Source: Gammaproteobacteria bacterium
GTDB taxonomy: Bacteria; Pseudomonadota; Gammaproteobacteria; Steroidobacterales; GCA-2729495
Assembly (NCBI GenBank): GCA_023383735.1
Contig: JAHDYN010000090.1
Span: forward strand, 1 to 6,986
Length of the DNA stretch: 6,986 bases
Direction: 5' to 3'
The notes under the pieces were generated by a model, which did not search any database, was not told where the DNA came from, and saw only the letters and a program-made list of their open reading frames with translations. The position numbers and the translations under genes were made by a program. Below are positions 1 to 5,700 of this stretch, piece by piece. Position 1 is the stretch's first letter. Every line of letters begins with the position of its first letter.

Positions 1-158
1 TAATCGCCAGTATCGACATGCGGCGTAAATTCGGGTTTGTGCTTGCCGCGCAGCCTGTGAGCCACTGCGGACGCGAGGCGACCGAGCGTCTGATCAGTGG
101 CATCCACCACATACCAGCCGCGCCGCACCTCATGGGATTTGGCAGAAAACGTGCCCAT
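1..158 (-). CDS. rplM: 50S ribosomal protein L13, N-terminal part (cut by window edge)
   Basis: This is the start of the large-subunit ribosomal protein L13, an early-assembly protein that binds 23S rRNA. Reading down from the ATG at 158-156 gives 52 full codons and then runs off the left edge. The peptide opens MGTFSAKSHEVRRGWYVVDA and continues through TLGRLAS, RLRGKHKPEF and TPHVDTGDY, matching the conserved N-terminus of bacterial L13 (about 142 residues), so roughly one third is visible. A Shine-Dalgarno-like AGGTG (complement of 163-167) sits just ahead of the ATG. In most proteobacteria rplM is followed by rpsI (S9), which would lie outside the window to the left. Family assignment is very sure; no frameshift or unusual residue is seen. 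Confidence 0.96.
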   Translation of the reverse strand, partial: MGTFSAKSHEVRRGWYVVDATDQTLGRLASAVAHRLRGKHKPEFTPHVDTGD

Positions 159-220
159 TCGACACCTGTAACTAATTGCCCTGGCTGGATCCGGAAAACC
201 GGGCAGCCCTCGGGAAGGGC
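159..220 (-). promoter_or_regulatory. Short structured leader of rplM
   Basis: The predicted 5' untranslated region of rplM holds two small hairpins. One pairs GCCCT with AGGGC around a five-base loop (206-220) and would stand at the very 5' end of the transcript. The second is CCGG-TTTT-CCGG on the minus strand (191-202). The E. coli rplM-rpsI operon is known to be autoregulated through its leader, so a leader-based control is possible here, but these stems are short and nothing in the sequence proves L13 binding. The ribosome-binding AGGTG is outside both hairpins. Confidence 0.3.
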
Positions 221-225
221 CGCAA

Positions 226-254
226 AGTGTATGCGGCCCGGCGGGTTTTTTCAA
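226..254 (-). promoter_or_regulatory. Candidate sigma70 promoter of rplM
   Basis: On the minus strand a -35 box TTGAAA (complement of 249-254, 5 of 6 consensus bases) is followed by exactly 17 bases and a -10 box TACACT (complement of 226-231, 4 of 6). The predicted start point is near 219, giving a leader of about 60 bases before the rplM ATG. A 12-base near-palindrome, GACGG-AG-CCGTC at 259-270, lies just upstream of the -35 box. Ribosomal protein operons usually have a strong promoter of their own, which agrees with the separation from the regulator gene ending at 337. Seen directly: the boxes and spacing. Inferred: activity. Confidence 0.6.
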
Positions 255-288
255 ATCGGACGGAGCCGTCTGCCAATCCCGGGGCCTG

Positions 289-309
289 AACCCCCTTCCG
301 GCAGGGGTT
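289..309 (-). terminator. Weak hairpin after the AraC gene, possible terminator
   Basis: AACCCC (289-294) can pair with GGGGTT (304-309) around a nine-base loop. It lies 28 bases beyond the stop of the regulator gene ending at 337 and before the rplM promoter, where a terminator would be expected. On the minus strand no real T-run follows (GGGGGTTCAGG). On the plus strand the stem is followed by only two further T bases. It is therefore at best a weak or factor-assisted terminator. Confidence 0.25.
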
Positions 310-336
310 TTCACCCCCAGGCGAGCGACCCGGCAG

Positions 337-1407
337 CTACTCGATGGCTGCCGCTCCCGACCGCCGGCCCAGCGACTGGTCCTTGTATTCGCTCGGCGAG
401 AGGCCCTCCCAGCTGCGGAAGGCCCGGGAAAAGCTGCTGACGTCGGCAAAACCCAGCAGGTAGGTCACCTCGCTGACCGAGTGCAGTCCCTGGCGGATAT
501 AGAGCTGGGCCAGCTCCCGGCGCGTCTCATTGAGCAGATTGCGGTAACTCGTGTTGCGGGTGGCCAGTTTGCTCTGCAGTGAACGGTCACTCATATTGAG
601 CCGTGCCGCGACCTTTTCCTTGCTGCACTCCCCCGAGGGCAGCAGTTCGATGAACAGGGCACGCACCCGGGCGATTATGTCGTCGCGATCCATGCGCGCC
701 AGCAGGGCCATGACCACTGCATCGTTCTGCCGGGCGAGTTCGGCATTGGCAGCCGGCAGTTCCACGCTCATGTCGCGCAGGTCGAGTATCAGGCTGTTTG
801 TCGGGCAGCCGTAGACCACCGTGGTGCCGAAGAACTGCTCGAAACGCTGCACCTTTTCCCGCGGTCGCGGCCGGCTCAGGCACACCGACAGGGGTGCGAA
901 GTCCGAACGGTAGATCTCGCGCATGAAGCGCACCGCCGTGGCCACCCAGGCGTCCTGCGGGTAGTACTGCTGGCGGTCCATGGTCGGTGCCATGACCAGC
1001 CGGTACTCCGTCGCCGTACGCTCCATCTGACACTCGGCATTGGTGCTGACCAGGCGGAAATAGCGCACCACCCGCCGGCAGAAGGATTCGAGCGTACTGC
1101 TCGCGAGCAGCGAGAAGCCCAGCGCATGCAACGAGGTCGCGTGCACGAACTCGGCGATCGACAGTCCGAAAGAGGGATCGTTGGTTGCAGCGTCTGCCAG
1201 CTCGTAGACGCGGGTCATGGCGGCGGCAGGAAAACGGGTGGTGGGAACGCGTGCGGCTGCGAGGTCGATGCCGGCGGTGCTGAAGATCGCCCGGCTGTCC
1301 AGCCCGCGCGCATCAAGGGCCTGGGCAACAGCCACGGCCCAGCCGGCAATGATGTGGGGATCCCTGGTCTCCTGCAGCTCCACGACGATGTCTCCCGGGG
1401 CGACCAT
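337..1407 (-). CDS. AraC-family transcriptional regulator with arabinose-binding-type sensor domain
   Basis: A DNA-binding regulator that probably senses a small ligand through its N-terminal half. Counted from the ATG at 1407 (356 residues), residues about 20-200 match the sensor domain shared by the OruR/ArgR-type AraC subfamily (Pfam Arabinose_bd), with the characteristic stretch FGLSIAEFVHATSLHALGFS. Residues about 260-345 form the two-helix-turn-helix AraC domain: KEKVAARLNMSDRSLQSKL, then SVSEVTYLLGFADVSSFSRAF and WEGLSPSEYK. The start is uncertain. A TTG at 1440 would leave six bases after the upstream stop. The ATG at 1407 lacks a Shine-Dalgarno. A GTG at 1383 has GGGAG eight bases before it and is a strong alternative (348 residues). 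It follows the acyl-CoA dehydrogenase gene closely on the same strand and is probably co-transcribed with it, so it may control that enzyme's gene. The ligand cannot be read from sequence. Confidence 0.9.
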   Translation of the reverse strand: MVAPGDIVVELQETRDPHIIAGWAVAVAQALDARGLDSRAIFSTAGIDLAAARVPTTRFPAAAMTRVYELADAATNDPSFGLSIAEFVHATSLHALGFSLLASSTLESFCRRVVRYFRLVSTNAECQMERTATEYRLVMAPTMDRQQYYPQDAWVATAVRFMREIYRSDFAPLSVCLSRPRPREKVQRFEQFFGTTVVYGCPTNSLILDLRDMSVELPAANAELARQNDAVVMALLARMDRDDIIARVRALFIELLPSGECSKEKVAARLNMSDRSLQSKLATRNTSYRNLLNETRRELAQLYIRQGLHSVSEVTYLLGFADVSSFSRAFRSWEGLSPSEYKDQSLGRRSGAAAIE

Positions 1408-1446
1408 GCCAATAGTCGAGCCCGATCGACTGAAACACAAGCCCGC

Positions 1447-2670
1447 TCAGAAAGCGCTGACGCCGGTGAGCTCCTTGCCAACCACCAGCTGGTGTACCGA
1501 CTCGGTACCCTCATAGGTGATGACGCTCTCGAGATTGAGCATGTGGCGTACCGGCACGTACTCGGCGCTGATGCCGCCGCCACCCAGCATGTCGCGGCAG
1601 TCCCGCGCGATATCCAGGGCCATCCTGACGTTGTTCCACTTGGCCAGTGACACCTGGGTGGGGTGCAGGCGGCCCGCGTCCTTGAGCCGGCCGAGACGCA
1701 GCGCAAGAAGCTGCGCCGTTGTGATGCGGCGCGCCATGTCGGCAAGACGCACCTGGATCAGTTGCTTGTGCGACAGCGGGCTGCCAAACAGCTTGCGGCT
1801 CTCCGTATAGTCGAGCAGCTCCCTGAGGCAGGCCTGGGCGCTGCCGATCGGACCCCAGCTGATGCCATAACGGGCCTGGGTCAGACAGCTCAGGGGGCCG
1901 CGCAGACCGGTGACACCGGGCAACACATTGGCCTCCGGGACCCGCACGTTGTCGAAAAACAGCGCGGCCGTCACCGAGGCACGCAACGACATCTTGTTCT
2001 CGATCTCCGGCGCAGCAAAGCCCGGCATGTCGCGCTCGACCAGAAAGCCCTTGATGCCCTCGTCGGTATTGGCCCACACCACCGCAACATCGGCGATGGT
2101 GCCGTTGGTGATCCACATCTTCGAACCGTTCAGCACCCAGTCGCCGCCCTGACGCCTGGCATGGGTCTTCATGCTGGCCGGATCGGAACCACCATGCGCC
2201 TCGGTGAGGCCGAAACACCCGATGGCCTCGCCGCGCGCCATCGCCGGCAGCCAGCGCTGCTTCTGCGCCTCCGAGCCAAAGGCGTGAATCGGGTACATGA
2301 CCAGACTGCTCTGGACCGAAACGAAACTGCGCAGGCCGCTGTCGCCGCGCTCCAGTTCCTGGCAGATCAGGCCGTAGGCAACGCTGTTGAGCCCTGCACA
2401 ATCGTAGCCTTCGATACTGCTGCCCAGCAGACCGAGCGCCGCAATCTCCTTGACCAGCTCCTGCGGGAAACGGTGCTGCTCGAAGCATTCGCGGATGATC
2501 GGCAACACCTGGTCATCGACGAAGCGCGCGACGGTATCCTGCACGAGCAGCTCGTCCTCGCTCAGCTCGGAACGGATATCGAAGAGATCGAGCGGATCCA
2601 GCGTCTGGCCCGACTTTGCCTGCGAACTCTTTCCGGCGCCTGCGCCCGTCCGGGATACCGACTCGACCAT
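1447..2670 (-). CDS. Acyl-CoA dehydrogenase, glutaryl-CoA dehydrogenase-like
   Basis: An FAD enzyme expected to oxidise an acyl-CoA to its 2-enoyl-CoA in the cytoplasm. The closest family I recognise is glutaryl-CoA dehydrogenase (GcdH), which also decarboxylates glutaryl-CoA to crotonyl-CoA in lysine, tryptophan and aromatic breakdown. Its 407 residues carry the acyl-CoA dehydrogenase signature GLTEAHGGSD (154-163), the flavin-contacting WIT (186-188), GLRGP (255-259), ARYGI (266-270), RDMLGG (359-364) and the catalytic-base motif YEGT with Glu387. GcdH-type features include SVQSSLVM (117-124), Glu107 and Arg114, which align with human mature Glu87 and Arg94, the latter contacting the substrate's distal carboxylate. 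Differences are LRS for the usual YRS, GGGGI for GGNGI, and ESVHQLVVG for HDIHALILG, plus an N-terminal extension of about 25 Gly/Ser/Lys-rich residues. A related dicarboxylyl-CoA or another substrate is possible, so no gene symbol is given. ATG at 2670 has AGGA-type purines upstream. Confidence 0.93.
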   Translation of the reverse strand: MVESVSRTGAGAGKSSQAKSGQTLDPLDLFDIRSELSEDELLVQDTVARFVDDQVLPIIRECFEQHRFPQELVKEIAALGLLGSSIEGYDCAGLNSVAYGLICQELERGDSGLRSFVSVQSSLVMYPIHAFGSEAQKQRWLPAMARGEAIGCFGLTEAHGGSDPASMKTHARRQGGDWVLNGSKMWITNGTIADVAVVWANTDEGIKGFLVERDMPGFAAPEIENKMSLRASVTAALFFDNVRVPEANVLPGVTGLRGPLSCLTQARYGISWGPIGSAQACLRELLDYTESRKLFGSPLSHKQLIQVRLADMARRITTAQLLALRLGRLKDAGRLHPTQVSLAKWNNVRMALDIARDCRDMLGGGGISAEYVPVRHMLNLESVITYEGTESVHQLVVGKELTGVSAF

Positions 2671-2859
2671 GATCCTGCGTCCTGCCGTACTTCAGGGAAA
2701 GAGCGATTATTAACAAAGCAGGCTCATCGCCCGTTATACGGTTTGCGCAGCCGCATTGGCGGAAGCGGCCGGACCAGCCTGCACCAGCCCACTCCGCGCT
2801 AGTATCGGGGATCGGCCGGCAGGACAGCTTGCTGCCCGCCACGCTGCGTTGAGGCTTGC
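2671..2859. promoter_or_regulatory. Divergent control region between the acyl-CoA dehydrogenase and XylS-type regulator genes
   Basis: These 189 bases separate two divergent starts and must hold both promoters. The only AT-rich patch is about 2705-2742. On the minus strand it contains TATAAC (complement of 2735-2740), a plausible -10 for the dehydrogenase unit but without a good -35. On the plus strand a TAGTAT (2800-2805) could be a -10 for the regulator, also without a good -35. A tandem repeat ACCAGCC-TGC-ACCAGCC (2773-2789) lies about where that -35 would be. Weak -35 boxes would fit activator-dependent promoters. Roles are inferred. Confidence 0.5.
2773..2789 (+). repeat. Tandem direct repeat, candidate regulator half-sites
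   Basis: The heptamer ACCAGCC occurs twice with a three-base spacer, giving a period of exactly ten bases, about one helical turn. AraC/XylS proteins bind DNA through two helix-turn-helix units and commonly use direct-repeat half-sites, so this is a candidate operator for one of the two neighbouring regulators. The repeat is short and could arise by chance in GC-rich DNA. Confidence 0.35.
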
Positions 2860-3891
2860 ATGGACGACATCACACACGAGGCTGCACCGGGCTTTCGGCC
2901 ATCACTGCCGGCCGGCATGCCCTTGCCCGGCCAGCTGGTACTGGAAACCGCCGATCTGCTGGCGGCCCGCGATCACCTGTCCAGATTCCTGTGGCCCCAC
3001 TCCGTGATGCCCACGGCGCGACGGCCGCGGGTGGCTTTTCGTCACTGCAGTGCCAGCATAGGCCAGGTCTCGATCCATGCCCTGCACTATGGCGCTGCCG
3101 TGCAGATCGAAGCGCACCCGGATGATTCCTACCTGTTTCTCGTGCTGCTGCATGGCGCCGGCACACTCAGCCAGGACGGGTTCAGCGGGCCACTGAACCC
3201 GCAGGTCATCCGGGCCATGAATCCGACCGGACCGGCCACCATGCGTTTCCTGCCTGGTGAAGTGAACCTCACGCTGCGCATACCCGCAGGCCTTTTGCAT
3301 GCCTGGCTGGAAGAAACCACCGGGCAGCCGCCCTCGGCGCCCGTGCGCTTTGCACAGCCCGCCGATCCGGGAACGGGCAATGCAAGCGGGTTGCGGCGCT
3401 TCCTGAATTTTCTGTGCAGCGAGTTCGAACAGCGCGCGGCCGGCATCGTCAGCAGTCCGACCGTATGCCGCCAGCTGGAACGAACGCTCATCAGCCTGGT
3501 GATGATGGAGCTGCCACACAACTACAGCGAGGCGCTCGATGCCGGGCGTGCCGGCCCGGCACCGGTCTACATCCGCAATGTCGAGCAGTACATCCGGAGC
3601 AATGCCGACCAGCCGCTGACACTCCACGACCTCGCCGGCATCGCCGGCGTCAGCGAACGAACCCTGCAGGCCGGGTTCCGGCGATTCCGGCAGACGACGC
3701 CGATGGAATATCTGCGCGACTACCGCCTGGACCTGGCACACCAGGGACTGCTTGCGAGCACGGTGGTCGGGCGCAGCGTCACGGACATCGCACTCGCCTG
3801 CGGCTTCAATCACCTGGGGAAATTTGCCAAGTGCTACCGGGCGCGCTTTGGCGAAGCGCCTTCGGAGACAAGACGGCGGGCGCAGACCTGA
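2860..3891 (+). CDS. AraC/XylS-family transcriptional regulator
   Basis: A 343-residue DNA-binding regulator. Residues about 30-195 resemble the cupin-like AraC_binding_2 sensor domain found in XylS/BenR-type activators (for example DDSYLFLVLLHGAGTLSQDG at 88-107 and a FLPGEVNLTLRIP strand). Residues about 238-340 form the AraC DNA-binding domain: first helix-turn-helix LTLHDLAGIAGVSERTLQAG (253-272), then SVTDIALACGFNHLGKFAKC (306-325), ending in RARFGEAPSETRR. The ATG has GAGG five bases upstream (2851-2854), so the start is well supported. It is transcribed away from the acyl-CoA dehydrogenase gene across a 189-base shared region, the usual position for an activator of the divergent gene. 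It belongs to a different subfamily from the other AraC regulator here, so the two are unlikely to be recent duplicates. XylS relatives often respond to aromatic acids, but the ligand is unknown. Confidence 0.92.
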   Translation: MDDITHEAAPGFRPSLPAGMPLPGQLVLETADLLAARDHLSRFLWPHSVMPTARRPRVAFRHCSASIGQVSIHALHYGAAVQIEAHPDDSYLFLVLLHGAGTLSQDGFSGPLNPQVIRAMNPTGPATMRFLPGEVNLTLRIPAGLLHAWLEETTGQPPSAPVRFAQPADPGTGNASGLRRFLNFLCSEFEQRAAGIVSSPTVCRQLERTLISLVMMELPHNYSEALDAGRAGPAPVYIRNVEQYIRSNADQPLTLHDLAGIAGVSERTLQAGFRRFRQTTPMEYLRDYRLDLAHQGLLASTVVGRSVTDIALACGFNHLGKFAKCYRARFGEAPSETRRRAQT

Positions 3892-3900
3892 AGGTTCAGG
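3887..3900. repeat. 14-base palindrome spanning two convergent stop codons
   Basis: CCTGAA-GG-TTCAGG holds the TGA stop of the XylS-type regulator (3889-3891, plus) and the TGA stop of the flavin-reductase-like gene (3896-3898, minus). The loop is only two bases and no T-run follows on either side, so a classic terminator is unlikely. Only four bases separate the two genes. Confidence 0.5.
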
Positions 3901-4795
3901 GATCCCGCCGGGTGCTCCAGCGCGTCCGGGTCGAATTGATGAAATCCGCATCGACCTTCGGCACCTTGCCTTCCTTCGCCATGTCGACAAATATCTTCAG
4001 CGCCGCTGCCACGAACGGCCTCGGCACCGCCGTCAGGATCTGGCAGGCATCCTCGGTGAACTGCACATCCGCATCGAGGCTGTTTGCCATCCGGTAGATC
4101 CCCGGCAGGCCCATGCCCTTGCCCTCCGGCACCGGCACCATGAAGGGCTCACCGTGGCGCACGAACCAGAACTCCTTCCCGCCGCGAAAACCATAGGAAA
4201 TCGGCATGTCGGGAAATTCCCTGCGCTCGCGCAGCTTGTCCCTGAAGCTCTCCGGCATGAGGATGTTCTGTACCTTCAGCGCGAGATAGTCCTCGATCAG
4301 GGTCGGCCCGGCAACGCGCACCGGGTGATACTCGAAGCTGCCGTTGAGCACGCATTCGAAGACCTGGAACGCACCCTTGATGATCAGCGGGAAGTCGGGG
4401 TCATCGCGGAATTCCGGCGTCGGCGTCGGCACCAGCTCGAAAGGCACATCGCGCATCTTTTCTTCAGGCGGCACGCCGGGATAACCGAGATCCACCACCG
4501 TCTGCAGCAGGGGCCGATCGAATTCGATCCAGTGCAGTGCACATTTCCCGGTGCGCCGCAGGTTGGTCGCGGTATTGGAACTGGCGCGGCTGACCAGCAG
4601 CATCGAATGCTCTTCGCTGATGTCCAGCGGGAATACCAGCGAGTACGGCCCGATGCTGGTGATGCCGGCCTCGTTCTTCGTCGTGATCAGGGCAAACGGC
4701 ATCGGAAAAAACGCCGAAGACTGGTAGAAGTTGTCCCGGATCGAGACCGGAACCAGCGGATCATCCACCGCCTGTTGTGCAACTGAAGCGTTCAT
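3896..4795 (-). CDS. Flavin-reductase-like split-barrel protein with PCP_red-like C-terminal segment
   Basis: A 299-residue soluble protein with no signal peptide. Residues about 20-180 look like the flavin reductase/DIM6-NTAB FMN-binding split barrel: FFPMPFALITTKNEAGITS (29-47), then IGPYSLVFPL (48-57), SMLLVSRASSNTATNLRRTG (64-83) and a late strand GAFQVFECVL (141-150). Such proteins bind FMN or FAD and either reduce flavin with NAD(P)H or act as flavin-linked oxidoreductases; the substrate is unknown. Residues about 244-291 (FTEDACQILTAVP, then FVAAALKIFVDMAKEGKVPK and DFINSTR) resemble the PCP_red module known from the C-terminus of protochlorophyllide reductase subunit B and several other redox proteins. 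ATG at 4795 has GGGAG ten bases upstream. The gene has a likely promoter of its own and converges on the XylS-type regulator. The family call on the barrel is good; the C-terminal domain call comes from motif memory and is less certain. Confidence 0.82.
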   Translation of the reverse strand: MNASVAQQAVDDPLVPVSIRDNFYQSSAFFPMPFALITTKNEAGITSIGPYSLVFPLDISEEHSMLLVSRASSNTATNLRRTGKCALHWIEFDRPLLQTVVDLGYPGVPPEEKMRDVPFELVPTPTPEFRDDPDFPLIIKGAFQVFECVLNGSFEYHPVRVAGPTLIEDYLALKVQNILMPESFRDKLRERREFPDMPISYGFRGGKEFWFVRHGEPFMVPVPEGKGMGLPGIYRMANSLDADVQFTEDACQILTAVPRPFVAAALKIFVDMAKEGKVPKVDADFINSTRTRWSTRRDP

Positions 4796-4846
4796 CAGAA
4801 CAAATCTCCCGGACTTCTCACAGCAAAGGCGCCGGCACGCATGTCA

Positions 4847-4856
4847 GCCGGCCGGC
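4847..4856. repeat. GC palindrome at the predicted transcription start
   Basis: The perfect ten-base palindrome GCCGGCCGGC covers the predicted start point of the flavin-reductase-like gene, just after its TATACT box. A repressor site there would be effective, but such GC palindromes are common in DNA of this composition. Confidence 0.25.
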
Positions 4857-4859
4857 AAC

Positions 4860-4888
4860 AGTATAAAAGCTGCTGGCTGGTGTGCCGA
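4860..4888 (-). promoter_or_regulatory. Candidate sigma70 promoter of the flavin-reductase-like gene
   Basis: On the minus strand TCGGCA (complement of 4883-4888, 4 of 6 to TTGACA), a 17-base spacer and TATACT (complement of 4860-4865, 5 of 6 to TATAAT) form a sigma70-type promoter. The expected start point is near 4853, about 58 bases before the ATG at 4795. It would let this gene be transcribed apart from the upstream CPBP gene. Boxes and spacing are seen; activity is inferred. Confidence 0.5.
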
Positions 4889-4908
4889 ACAGGGCCTTCA
4901 GGCCTGCG

Positions 4909-5700
4909 TCAGCCCACCCGGTACCGGGCCGGTGGCCTCAACAGCCAGTACGCGACGATCACGAGCGCGCACAACAGCACGATCTGGCCGAAGGCGAGAA
5001 AAGCCGCCGTCGATGCAGTCAGGGCCAGTCCGCGGCAGATATTGATCAGCGCATGCCACAGCGCGGCCATCAACACGCTGCGGGTCGCATCGTAGAGCAG
5101 CGTGCACCAGATCGCTGCCGACAGGATTCCGGCTGAAAAGCCCAGCCACGCACTCCACTGGAACTCGGGCCGCATCAGGAACGAGGGCAGATGCCAGAGC
5201 AGCCAGAAGGGGAACAGCACCAGCGTCGCTGCCAGCGGACCGAAGCGACCCCGCAGTTCAGGCAAGGCGAAGCCGCGCCAGCCGGGCTCTTCACCGATCC
5301 CGCGCAGCAGGCCGCCGAGCAGGACCATCTCCAGCAAGCGGCCGCCGGCAAGCACCTCGTGCAGCAGTGCGCCGGAACGGAGCTGCTCGACCTGGCCCGT
5401 CATCAGCAGTGCCGCAAGCAGCACCGCAAAGGGCGAAGCGAGCGCGAACAGGTACCAGCGCACCGGGACCCGCCAGCGACACAGGCTGGCCAGCAGGGCC
5501 ATCACACCGGCCCTGCCGCGTGTTGCAGCGAGCACGATCATGGCGGCGGCAAAGGGACCGAAACCCGCCAGGGCTTCGAGCGCCAGCGGCAGATGCATGT
5601 CGGCGCTGCCGCGTACCGCGATCAGCATCGGCACCTCGATGGCCCAGGTGCAGAGGTAGGCGAGCAGGAAGTAAGCCGGCAGCGGATGCCTGCGAATCAC
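4909..5700 (-). CDS. CPBP-family intramembrane metalloprotease
   Basis: A 263-residue polytopic inner-membrane protein of the CPBP/Abi family (relatives of Rce1-type CAAX proteases). Hydrophobic segments are seen at about 8-28, 43-60, 82-101, 122-134, 152-171, 185-203 and 230-254. The family motifs are present in order: EEPGWRG (137-143, with Glu137-Glu138), the second motif at WLLWHLP (166-172, His170, with Trp166 where Phe is typical), and HALIN (216-220, His216 and Asn220). The glutamates and histidines are the expected metal and catalytic residues, so an active enzyme is likely; its substrate is unknown. Bacterial members have been linked to bacteriocin maturation or immunity and to protein processing. 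The start is GTG at 5700, overlapping the TGA of the upstream gene by four bases (GTGA), which implies translational coupling; no good Shine-Dalgarno is seen. No bacteriocin-like small ORF is apparent nearby. Confidence 0.92.
   Translation of the reverse strand: MIRRHPLPAYFLLAYLCTWAIEVPMLIAVRGSADMHLPLALEALAGFGPFAAAMIVLAATRGRAGVMALLASLCRWRVPVRWYLFALASPFAVLLAALLMTGQVEQLRSGALLHEVLAGGRLLEMVLLGGLLRGIGEEPGWRGFALPELRGRFGPLAATLVLFPFWLLWHLPSFLMRPEFQWSAWLGFSAGILSAAIWCTLLYDATRSVLMAALWHALINICRGLALTASTAAFLAFGQIVLLCALVIVAYWLLRPPARYRVG

Noticed and set aside
217..251. A hairpin (GGGCCGCA/TGCGGCCC) followed by GGCGGG and six T bases on the plus strand, resembling an intrinsic terminator.
   Set aside because: No plus-strand gene precedes it, the T-run is separated from the stem by six bases, and the same bases hold the -35, spacer and -10 of the rplM promoter on the minus strand.
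271..300. A GGTTC-containing minus-strand stretch considered as a tRNA T-arm.
   Set aside because: No acceptor, D-arm or anticodon arm can be built around it, and the spacing does not fit a tRNA.
18..440. A 140-codon open frame on the plus strand at the left edge.
   Set aside because: It runs antisense to rplM, through its promoter, and into the antisense of the AraC gene; its sequence is Pro/Arg/Gly-rich without any domain.
1663..2802. A 379-codon open frame on the plus strand.
   Set aside because: It lies opposite the acyl-CoA dehydrogenase gene, has no recognisable domain and a His/Arg/Ala-rich composition typical of antisense frames in GC-rich DNA.
2902..3990. A 362-codon open frame on the minus strand opposite the XylS-type regulator.
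   Set aside because: The plus-strand frame carries a complete AraC domain and a good ribosome-binding site; the minus frame shows no domain.
3752..4786. A 344-codon open frame on the plus strand.
   Set aside because: It is antisense to the flavin-reductase-like gene, overlaps the end of the regulator gene, and reads as low-information His/Arg-rich sequence.
4892..4908. A GGCC-TGAA-GGCC hairpin just after the CPBP stop codon (minus strand), considered as a terminator.
   Set aside because: The stem is only four clean base pairs and no T-run follows directly; the nearest T-rich bases belong to the candidate -10 region about 25 bases on.
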